Positions 57,851 through 64,000 of a stretch of DNA of 64,000 nt are shown here, one piece after another; within the stretch, counting starts at the first letter, position 1, and the number at the start of each line of letters is the position of its first letter. The stretch comes from DASUBV01 sp035763085 (lineage in GTDB: Bacteria > Actinomycetota > Actinomycetes > Streptosporangiales > Streptosporangiaceae). A program made the translations under genes and the position numbers. The DNA is taken from contig DASUBV010000290.1 of NCBI GenBank assembly GCA_035763085.1, positions 1 through 64,000 on the forward strand, read 5' to 3'. Under the pieces are notes generated by a model. The model did no database searches. It was not told the DNA's origin and saw only the letters and a list, made by a program, of their open reading frames with translations.

Positions 57851-59145
57851 TGGGCCGGGACACGTCGGAAGCGTTGTTCAGCCGCGCCACGGCGGTGATC
57901 CCGGGCGGGGTGAACTCGCCGGTGCGGGCGTTCGGCACGGTGGGCGGGACGCCGGTGTTCATGGCGTCGGGAAGCGGGCCCTGGCTGACCGACGCCGACG
58001 GCAACCGCTACGTCGACCTGGTCTGCTCCTGGGGGCCGATGATCCTCGGGCATGCGTTCGGGCCGGTGGTCGAGGCGGTGCGGGCGGCCGCGCTGCGCGG
58101 CACCTCCTACGGCACCGCCACCGAGGGCGAGGTGAGCCTGGCCGAGGAGCTCGTCAGCCGGGCTCCCGTCGACCGGGTCCGCCTGGTCAGCTCGGGTACC
58201 GAGGCCACCATGTCGGCGCTGCGGCTGGCCCGCGGGTTCACCGGGCGGCGGCTGGTCGTGAAATTCGCCGGCTGCTACCACGGCCACGTGGACGCGCTGC
58301 TGGCGGCGGCGGGCTCCGGGGTGGCCACCTTCGCGCTGCCGGACTCACCCGGCGTGACCGGCGCGGTCACCGCCGACACCGTCGTGCTGCCCTACAACGA
58401 CGCGGCGGCCGTGCGGCAGGTGTTCGCCGAGCGGGGTGGCGAGATCGCCTGCGTCATCACGGAGGCGTGCCCGGCGAACATGGGCATCGTCCCGCCGGCC
58501 GGCGGCTTCAACCAGCTGCTGGCCGGGCTGTGCCGCGAGCACGGCGCGCTGCTGATCATGGACGAGGTGCTGACCGGGTTCCGGGTGAGCAGGTCGGGCT
58601 GGTACGGGCATGACCCGGTGCCGGCCGACCTGATGACCTTCGGCAAGGTCATGGGCGGCGGCCTGCCCGCGGCCGCGTTCGGCGGCCGGGCCGAGATCAT
58701 GGACCGGCTGGCCCCGGCCGGCCCGGTCTACCAGGCCGGCACGCTGTCGGGGAACCCGCTGGCCACCGCGGCCGGGCTGGCCACCCTGCGGGCCTGCACG
58801 CCCGAGGTGTACGCCGCCGTCGACCGCGCGGCCGCGGCGGTGGCCAAGCTGGCCGCCGAGGCGCTGGCCGCCGCCAGCGTCCCTCATCAGCTCCAGCAGG
58901 CCGGCAGCCTGTTCTCGTTCTTCCTGGGCGTCGACGGCCCGGTGCGCGACTTCGACGATGCGCGCCGCCAGTCCGTGCCGGCCTACGCCGCGTTCTTCCA
59001 CGCGATGCTGGACCGCGGCGTGTACCTGCCGCCATCGCCGTTTGAGGCGTGGTTCCTGTCTGCGGCGCACGACGAGGAGGCCATCGCCGTCATCGCCGCG
59101 GCCCTGCCGGAGGCCGCCCGCGCCGCTGCCGCAGTGCTGAGCTGA
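57850..59145 (+). CDS. hemL: Glutamate-1-semialdehyde 2,1-aminomutase
   Basis: 431 residues of class III PLP enzymes: PGGVNSPVRAFGTVGGTPVF, SSGTEATMSALRLARGFTGRR, MDEVLTGFRV and the PLP lysine in TFGKVMGGGLPAAAFGG. It converts glutamate-1-semialdehyde to 5-aminolevulinate. AGGAGG lies seven bases before the ATG at 57850 (the frame continues upstream but is not supported). One base overlap with the prim-pol gene stop. Completes the C5 pathway set in this window (hemA, hemL, hemB, hemC, hemD). Confidence 0.95.
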   Translation: MGRDTSEALFSRATAVIPGGVNSPVRAFGTVGGTPVFMASGSGPWLTDADGNRYVDLVCSWGPMILGHAFGPVVEAVRAAALRGTSYGTATEGEVSLAEELVSRAPVDRVRLVSSGTEATMSALRLARGFTGRRLVVKFAGCYHGHVDALLAAAGSGVATFALPDSPGVTGAVTADTVVLPYNDAAAVRQVFAERGGEIACVITEACPANMGIVPPAGGFNQLLAGLCREHGALLIMDEVLTGFRVSRSGWYGHDPVPADLMTFGKVMGGGLPAAAFGGRAEIMDRLAPAGPVYQAGTLSGNPLATAAGLATLRACTPEVYAAVDRAAAAVAKLAAEALAAASVPHQLQQAGSLFSFFLGVDGPVRDFDDARRQSVPAYAAFFHAMLDRGVYLPPSPFEAWFLSAAHDEEAIAVIAAALPEAARAAAAVLS

Positions 59146-59210
59146 CCAGCCAGGCACCGGTCACGCCCGCCATTCCGGGTACCCCGTGCTCGCGGCTCCG
59201 CCGCGCCGGG

Positions 59211-60113
59211 TCAGCCGAACGCGATCGAGATGATGCCCGCCACGATCGCCGCGGCCGCGACCAGCTTGCGGGCCATCCCGCCCTCGCCCAGCACCCGGCG
59301 CCCCAGCACCACCCCGAACAGCACGCTCACCTCACGCACCGGCGCGACCGCGCTGACCGCCGTGAAGCTGAGCGCGGCCAGCACCAGCATGTAGGCCAGC
59401 GGGGTCAGCAGCCCGGTGCCGATGACCTGGGGCCGGTACGACCGCCAGACCGCGGCCAGCTGTGCCCGCCGGCGTAGCGCGTAGGGCGCGAAGGCGGCCA
59501 GCATCACCGGGAACGTGGCATAGCCCTGCAGCACGGCAGGCGTGCCCAGGGTGGCGACCGCATACTTGTCCCACAGCGTGTACGAGGCGATGAACGTGCC
59601 GGTGGCCAGCGCGAGGGCCACGGCAGCAGCCAGGCGCGGGCGGGCCCGGCCGGGCGCTGCGGCGGCGCGCGGCGCCGCCGGGCGGCCACCGGCGGGCAGC
59701 CCGATCAGCGTGATCCCCGCGACGATCGCGACGATGCCGGCGATGCCCGCCGGGCCCGGCCGCTCGGCCAGCAGCGTGATCCCGGCGAGCGCGGCCAGCA
59801 GCGCGCCGGTGCCGCGGCCGACCGGGTAGACCACCGACAGGTCCCCCAGCCGGTAGCCGGCCTGGAGAAACTGGAAATAGGCCGCCTCTAGCACCCCGGT
59901 GCCCGCCATGAACAGCCAGTTCATCGCGGTCAGGTGCGGGTGCTGGAGCAGCACCGACCCGGCCACGACCGGCGCGTAGGCGACCGCCGCCACGGCGGCG
60001 ACCAGCCAGATGTACAGGGTCCCGGCGGCGGCCGAAGCCTGCTTGCTGAGCAGGTTCCAGCTCGCGTGGGCGAGAGCGGCGATCAGGATGAGCCCGAGGG
60101 CGGTGACACTCAC
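59211..60113 (-). CDS. EamA/DMT family transporter
   Basis: 300 residues with ten predicted membrane helices in two repeats: GLILIAALAHASWNLLSKQA, VYPVGRGTGALLAALAGITLLAERP, and the second repeat ending FTAVSAVAPVREVSVLFGVVLGRRVLGE. This is the drug/metabolite transporter fold with conserved Pro-rich ends. Substrate unknown; members move nucleotide sugars, amino acids or drugs. GTG start with CAGGAG seven bases upstream. It converges on hemL. Confidence 0.85.
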   Translation of the reverse strand: MSVTALGLILIAALAHASWNLLSKQASAAAGTLYIWLVAAVAAVAYAPVVAGSVLLQHPHLTAMNWLFMAGTGVLEAAYFQFLQAGYRLGDLSVVYPVGRGTGALLAALAGITLLAERPGPAGIAGIVAIVAGITLIGLPAGGRPAAPRAAAAPGRARPRLAAAVALALATGTFIASYTLWDKYAVATLGTPAVLQGYATFPVMLAAFAPYALRRRAQLAAVWRSYRPQVIGTGLLTPLAYMLVLAALSFTAVSAVAPVREVSVLFGVVLGRRVLGEGGMARKLVAAAAIVAGIISIAFG

Positions 60114-60362
60114 GAAACGGCTCCTGCCTCGTCAGCCCGTTTTCCGGGCGTGGCTAACAGAGCCCTCGAGGCTTTTCTCCCGTGAGGTGTTGGCCCGCGG
60201 TAGCGGGTTCCTGGCGCCGCTCGGTCCAGTCCGCCTGGCCCTGATTGTGTGATCGGGGGCGAGCCGGGCGCGGAACCCTAGGCGCAGCCGCATGCTGCGG
60301 CCAGCCTACCGGTGCGGTGCTGCCGGGCCCGCCTGGCAGACCGCGGTGCGGCGCACGGCCAG

Positions 60363-60479
60363 GGGACGACCGCGCTGAGATCCCCGGCGCCCGCCCTCCG
60401 GCGGCGGGAGGCTGGTACACCCAGGGGGGACGACCCCCCTGAGACGCCTCGCCGCCGCCCTCCGGGCGGCGGCGAGGCT
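60363..60479 (+). repeat. Duplicated hairpin unit upstream of the phosphoglycerate-mutase-like gene
   Basis: Two related units: 60363-60413 and 60426-60479. Both read GGGACGACC, a CTGAGA motif, then an inverted GC-rich stem and GAGGCT. In unit 2 the stem is perfect: GCCTCGCCGCCGCCC / GGGCGGCGGCGAGGC (60446-60460 and 60464-60478), preceded by CAGGGGGG-ACGA-CCCCCCTG (60422-60441). The 398-base gap 60114-60511 has no gene. They look like a structured transcript or tandem terminators. I know no named RNA of this form. Confidence 0.7.
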
Positions 60480-60496
60480 TAGTTGATCGCGGCCGG

Positions 60497-60502
60497 TAGG
60501 CT
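60497..60502 (+). promoter_or_regulatory. -10 box of the histidine phosphatase gene, leaderless
   Basis: TAGGCT is nine bases before the ATG at 60512. Confidence 0.4.
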
Positions 60503-60511
60503 GAGCGCGCC

Positions 60512-61186
60512 ATGACAGCAGACCAGCCCCCCGTCTCGTCATCTCCGGGCGAGCCCGCCGGCTCGGCCGTCGTGCACCTGGTGCGGCACGGCGAGGTCGA
60601 CAACCCCCGCGGCGTGCTCTACGGCCGCATCCCCGGCTATCACCTGTCGGCCGACGGCCGGCTGATGGCCAAGGCCGCGGCCGACTTCCTGGCCGGCCGG
60701 GACATCACCGTGCTGCGCTGCTCGCCGCTGGACCGGGCGGTGGAGACCGCGGCGCCGATCGCCGCCGAGCTCAGCCTGCCGGCCGTCACCGACGACCGGC
60801 TGATCGAGCCGTGGAACCAGTTCGAGGGCATGCGCTTCGGCGTCGGCGACGGGTCGCTGCGCCAGCCCCGGTACTGGTTCTACCTGCGCAACCCGTTCCG
60901 GCCCTCGTGGGGTGAGCCATACGCCGACATCGCCAGCCGGATGCTGGCCGCGGCGGCCGACGCGGCCAGCGCCGCGGACGGGCACGAGGCGGTCTGCGTC
61001 AGCCACCAGCTGCCCATCTGGGTGACCCGGCTGTCGGCCGAGGGCCGCCGGCTCTGGCATGACCCGCGACGGCGGCAGTGCGCGCTGGGCAGCGTGACCA
61101 GCCTGACGTTCGCCGCCGGCCGGGTGACCAGCGTGCGGTACACGCAGCCGTCGGGTGACCGCGGCAGCCGCGTGGCCGGCGCCTGA
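60512..61186 (+). CDS. Histidine phosphatase (phosphoglycerate-mutase-like)
   Basis: 224 residues. The catalytic LVRHGEVDNPRGVLYGRIPGYHLSADG carries the RHG His, with VLRCSPLDRAVETAAPIA following; a later His (CVSHQLPIW) fits the second catalytic His. It is about 30 residues longer than the 200-residue phosphatases. The gene precedes the cytochrome c assembly genes and may be part of the same group, as in other actinomycetes where a PGM-family gene stands before the TlpA-like gene. Leaderless. Confidence 0.88.
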   Translation: MTADQPPVSSSPGEPAGSAVVHLVRHGEVDNPRGVLYGRIPGYHLSADGRLMAKAAADFLAGRDITVLRCSPLDRAVETAAPIAAELSLPAVTDDRLIEPWNQFEGMRFGVGDGSLRQPRYWFYLRNPFRPSWGEPYADIASRMLAAAADAASAADGHEAVCVSHQLPIWVTRLSAEGRRLWHDPRRRQCALGSVTSLTFAAGRVTSVRYTQPSGDRGSRVAGA

Positions 61187-61295
61187 GCGGCCGCCCGGCA
61201 TGCCCTCTCAGCCCGTCGTGACGCCCCGCCGTGATGATCGCGGGGCAGGTCGGGCAGAATGGGCCGCGGTACTACCGTCTGTAGGAGATCACGCT

Positions 61296-61952
61296 GTGCC
61301 CCGCCAGTCTCACCCCACGTGCCGCGCCGTCAGCCGGCCAGGGCTGCGCCGGGCTAGCGGGGCGCTGACGCTCGGCGTGGCCGCGGCGCTCGCGGTGGCG
61401 GGCTGCTCGGGCGGGCCGATCGGCGAGAACACCCCGCAGAGCAGCGGCCAGAGCTTCGTCAGCGGCAGCGGCACCAGCATCTACCAGCCCGGCTCCCGTG
61501 ACCTGGCGCCGGACATCTCCGGGACGACGCTGGACGGCAAGCACCTGAAGCTCTCGGACTACCGCGGCTCGGTCGTGGTGCTCAACTTCTGGGGCTCGTG
61601 GTGCGCGCCGTGCCGCGCCGAGGCGCCCGGCCTGGGCACTCTGGCCACCCGGCTGCAGTCCCGCGGAGTACGCTTCCTCGGCATCGATATGCGGGATGAC
61701 CCCACCAGCGCCGAGGCGTTCATGCAGACCTTCAGGATCCGCTACCCGAGCCTGAATGATCCCGGCGGCCAGATCGCGCTGGCCTTCCGGGACACCGTCC
61801 CGCCGGCCGCCATCCCGACCACGCTGGTCATCGACCGCACGGGGCGGATCGCCGCCCGGGTCATCGGCAGCTCGAGCTACAACTCGCTGCGCAAGATCAT
61901 CCTGCAGGTGGCCACGGGCCACCCGGCGACCGCCGCCGGAGCCACGCCATGA
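61296..61952 (+). CDS. TlpA/ResA-like thioredoxin lipoprotein for cytochrome c maturation
   Basis: 218 residues. Signal: RPGLRRASGALTLGVAAALAVAGC with lipobox VAGC, then a linker and an AhpC-TSA/redoxin domain with WGSWCAPCRAEAPGL. Outside the membrane it reduces the apocytochrome c Cys pair or similar. The GTG at 61296 has AGGAG nine bases upstream, and a TACCGT -10 is near 61274. ResB follows with an ATGA overlap. Name resA is often used; I leave it out. Confidence 0.88.
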   Translation: MPRQSHPTCRAVSRPGLRRASGALTLGVAAALAVAGCSGGPIGENTPQSSGQSFVSGSGTSIYQPGSRDLAPDISGTTLDGKHLKLSDYRGSVVVLNFWGSWCAPCRAEAPGLGTLATRLQSRGVRFLGIDMRDDPTSAEAFMQTFRIRYPSLNDPGGQIALAFRDTVPPAAIPTTLVIDRTGRIAARVIGSSSYNSLRKIILQVATGHPATAAGATP

Positions 61953-63628
61953 GCGAGGTAAAGGCCAGGGACGAGGCCGTCCGGGACGAGGCAGTCCAGG
62001 ACGCGGTCATGCAGGACGCGCCGTTCCCGGCCACCGTGCGCCGCGGCCGCGGCGGCTGGCTGCGCTGGGGCTGGCGGCAGCTCACCTCCATGCGGACCGC
62101 CCTGATCCTGCTGTTCCTGCTGGCCATCGCCAGCGTGCCGGGCTCGGTGCTGCCCCAGGAGGGCATCGACCCGTCGGCGGTTACCCAGTACTACGACGCG
62201 CATCCCGCGCTGGCCCCGCTGCTGGACCGGCTGTCGCTGTTCAGCGTCTTCGCGGCGCCCTGGTTCGCCGCGATTTACCTGCTGCTGTTCCTGTCCCTGG
62301 CCGGCTGCGTGCTGCCCCGGACCTTCCGGCAGATCGGCTCGGCGCGCCAGCGGCCGCCGCGAGCGCCGCGCCGGCTGTCCCGGCTGCCGCTGTCGGCCAG
62401 TTTCGTGACCGCGCTGTCCCCCGCGCAGGCCCTGGAGTCGGCGGGCCGGATGCTCGGCAGGCGGCGGTTCCGGCTGCGCGCCGAGGATAGCTGGGTCTCG
62501 GCCGAGAAGGGCTACCTGCGCGAGGTCGGCAACCTGCTGTTCCACATCGCGCTGCTCGCCCTGCTGATTTCCGTCGGGCTCGGCGGGCTGTTCGGCTACA
62601 AGGCCAACCGGCTGCTGATCGCCGGCCAGTCGTTCTCCGACACCCCGGTCTCGCTGGACGTGCTGCACCCCGGCCGCCTGGTCTCCGCCTCCGACCTGGC
62701 CCCGTTCTCGGTCACCCTGAACCGCTTCAGCGCGCGGTATGTGACCAGCGGCCCGCAGACCTCCGAGCCGGAGACCTACAACGCCCAGCTGAGCTACACC
62801 AGCTCGGCCACTGCCCCGGTGCGCCACTACGACCTGCGGGTCAACCACCCGCTGACCGTGGACGGTGTCAGCGTCTACCTGATCAACCACGGCTACGCCC
62901 CGCAGTTCCGGGTCACCGACGGGCACGGGAAGGTGCGCTTCAACGGCCCGGTCCCGTTCATCGCCGTCGAGCAGTCCGGGATGACCTCCGAGGGCGTGGT
63001 GAAGGTCCCCGACGCGCTGCCGACCCAGCTCGGCTTCGCCGGCGTGTTCCTGCCCTCGGCGGTGGACGTGGGCGGGCGCCTGGGATCGGACTTCCCGGCA
63101 CCGCAGAACCCGCGGGTCAGCCTCGTCTCCTATGCCGGCAACCTCGGCATGAACAATGGCGTCTCGCAGTCGGTCTACCAGCTTGACCTGTCCCGCATGC
63201 ACAAGCTGAACATCGCCCCGCGCCCGCTGGCCGTCGGCCAGTCGATGACACTGCCGGACGGCGCCGGCACGATCACCTTCACCGGCTACCGGCAGTGGAT
63301 CAGCCTGGCCATCACCTATGACCCGGGCCAGCTCCCGGCGCTATGCTCCGGCATCGCCGCGCTGGCCGGGCTCATCCTGTCGTTCATGGTGCGGCGCCGC
63401 CGGATGTTCGTGCGGGCCGCTCCGGGGCCGGACGGAGCCACCCTGGTCGAGGTGGGCGGTCTGGCCCGCTCCGACGCGGCCGGCGGCTTCGAGGTCGAGT
63501 TCGCCGAGCTCGCGGCCGAACTGCGCACCGCTCAGGACGGCAGCCCGCCGCCCGCTCCAGCCGTCGCGGCGGACGCCGTCAGGGCTGGGGCCGAAGACAC
63601 ATCCAGCAGTACCCGAGAGGGAGAGTGA
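61949..63628 (+). CDS. resB: Cytochrome c biogenesis protein ResB
   Basis: 559 residues. Helices near 40-60, 95-115, 195-215 and 455-480; motifs LTSMRTALILLFLLAIASVPGSVLPQ, SLFSVFAAPWFAAIYLLLFLSLAGCVLPR, EVGNLLFHIALLALLISVGLGGLFGYK and the large extracytoplasmic domain with VSVYLINHGYAPQFRVTDG. ResB works with CcsA/CcsB to deliver heme to apocytochrome c. The N-terminal 30 residues are charged. Overlaps the lipoprotein gene by 4 bases. Confidence 0.93.
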   Translation: MSEVKARDEAVRDEAVQDAVMQDAPFPATVRRGRGGWLRWGWRQLTSMRTALILLFLLAIASVPGSVLPQEGIDPSAVTQYYDAHPALAPLLDRLSLFSVFAAPWFAAIYLLLFLSLAGCVLPRTFRQIGSARQRPPRAPRRLSRLPLSASFVTALSPAQALESAGRMLGRRRFRLRAEDSWVSAEKGYLREVGNLLFHIALLALLISVGLGGLFGYKANRLLIAGQSFSDTPVSLDVLHPGRLVSASDLAPFSVTLNRFSARYVTSGPQTSEPETYNAQLSYTSSATAPVRHYDLRVNHPLTVDGVSVYLINHGYAPQFRVTDGHGKVRFNGPVPFIAVEQSGMTSEGVVKVPDALPTQLGFAGVFLPSAVDVGGRLGSDFPAPQNPRVSLVSYAGNLGMNNGVSQSVYQLDLSRMHKLNIAPRPLAVGQSMTLPDGAGTITFTGYRQWISLAITYDPGQLPALCSGIAALAGLILSFMVRRRRMFVRAAPGPDGATLVEVGGLARSDAAGGFEVEFAELAAELRTAQDGSPPPAPAVAADAVRAGAEDTSSSTREGE

Positions 63629-63635
63629 GACCCTC

Positions 63636-64000
63636 ATGCCGGACATCATCAACGGCGGCCTGGCCGATGCCAGCAACGCTGCGCTGCTCACGGCGGTGCT
63701 GCTGTACGCCATGGGCATGTTTGCCTACGCCTGCGATTTCGCCTTCCGCAAGGAGCGCCTGGCCGCGCCCCAGACGGCGCAGGTGCCGGAGCTAGTCGGC
63801 GCCGCCGCCGGCGGCACGGGCGGGCCGGCCCCCGCGGCCCCGCAGGGACCGGCGCCGGCCGTCCCGGCACCGGCGAGCCGGTGGCCGTCCGGGTTCTGGC
63901 TGCGCACGGCGTTCGGCCTGACCTGCGCCGGGCTGCTCGCTCACCTGATCGCCATCGTCATCCGCGGCGTAGCCGAGCACCGGGTGCCGTGGGGCAACAT
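63636..64000 (+). CDS. ccsB: Cytochrome c biogenesis protein CcsB/CcsA, partial (cut by the window end)
   Basis: The first 121 codons. The protein starts MPDIINGGLADASNAALLTA and has a membrane helix, then a 45-residue Pro/Ala-rich loop with GTGGPAPAAP, and a second helix WLRTAFGLTCAGLLAHLIAI. Position right after resB and the layout match CcsB (ResC), the heme-handling partner. The catalytic WWD region lies beyond the window. GGGAG lies upstream of the ATG. Confidence 0.85.
   Translation, partial: MPDIINGGLADASNAALLTAVLLYAMGMFAYACDFAFRKERLAAPQTAQVPELVGAAAGGTGGPAPAAPQGPAPAVPAPASRWPSGFWLRTAFGLTCAGLLAHLIAIVIRGVAEHRVPWGN

Noticed and set aside
60370..60480. TPP riboswitch (because of CTGAGA)
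   Set aside because: The conserved TPP parts with GGGGUGCC and the later CCUGAU..GG element are absent; two hairpin copies with CTGAGA are not a THI element.
1..64000. CRISPR arrays, prophage, insertion sequences, tRNA and rRNA genes
   Set aside because: No direct-repeat/spacer pattern, integrase, transposase, cloverleaf-like pattern or rRNA conserved block was seen in the intergenic stretches.

Overview
The window is a high-GC actinobacterial chromosome segment of ordinary core and near-core genes. It has no transposase, integrase, phage gene, CRISPR array, tRNA or rRNA that I can see. Actinobacterial origin is supported by mycothiol synthase (mshD) overlapping a GlnR-type orphan regulator, MurT/GatD, a 32-residue bS22-type ribosomal protein, the rex-hemA-hemC-cobA/hemD-hemB-hemL cluster, a leaderless Cys-rich leader peptide in front of sulfurtransferase genes, frequent GTG starts, and many leaderless promoters (TANNNT six to nine bases before the start codon). 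I infer a soil-type actinomycete and do not assign it below phylum level.

Layout. 0-9.4 kb: small catabolic and regulatory genes, including an amidohydrolase, a MarR regulator with a clear palindromic operator, a VOC protein, a sugar-kinase-like/class III aminotransferase fusion, an ArsR-type regulator with a four-half-site operator, a flavin monooxygenase, an SDR and a remnant of a sugar ABC permease. 9.4-19.9 kb: MntP-like exporter, DHA2 drug exporter, SGNH lipoprotein, S9 peptidase, M19 dipeptidase, double DUF427 protein, Ppx/GppA phosphatase, DivIVA-like coiled coil and gamma carbonic anhydrase. 20-26.3 kb: nitrogen, thiol and sulfur genes: mshD/glnR, a MoaD/ThiS-like protein, an ECF sigma/anti-sigma pair, thioredoxin, then the Cys-rich leader, DUF4395, sulfurtransferase and DUF1416. 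26.5-30.6 kb: the phosphate transporter in the order pstB-pstS-pstC-pstA, with strong hairpins in the pstB-pstS gap.

30.6-38.9 kb holds the least explained part: a GntR regulator, two translationally coupled membrane proteins that look like VirD4/HerA-fold ATPases without Walker motifs, a PhzF protein, and a 1005-residue HerA/FtsK-type ATPase with intact Walker motifs. This is my main candidate for an undescribed system. 38.9-48.8 kb: murT-gatD (gatD has a Pro-rich tandem-repeat extension), DsrE, nitrobindin, a Nur-like Fur protein, YgfZ, proline dehydrogenase, proC, a small HTH protein, bS22, an acyltransferase and a HAD phosphatase. Most starts in the first two thirds of this stretch look leaderless.

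49-59 kb: a membrane/ABM-domain protein and glutaredoxin-like protein, then rex with a near-consensus Rex operator and the tetrapyrrole genes hemA, hemC, cobA-hemD and hemB, a small prim-pol-like gene, and hemL. 59-64 kb: an EamA transporter, a duplicated hairpin unit, a phosphoglycerate-mutase-like phosphatase, and the cytochrome c maturation genes (TlpA-like lipoprotein, ResB, CcsB), the last cut by the window end. Heme synthesis, redox sensing by Rex and cytochrome c assembly therefore lie together in the right third. Sulfur, mycothiol, nitrogen and phosphate functions lie together in the middle.
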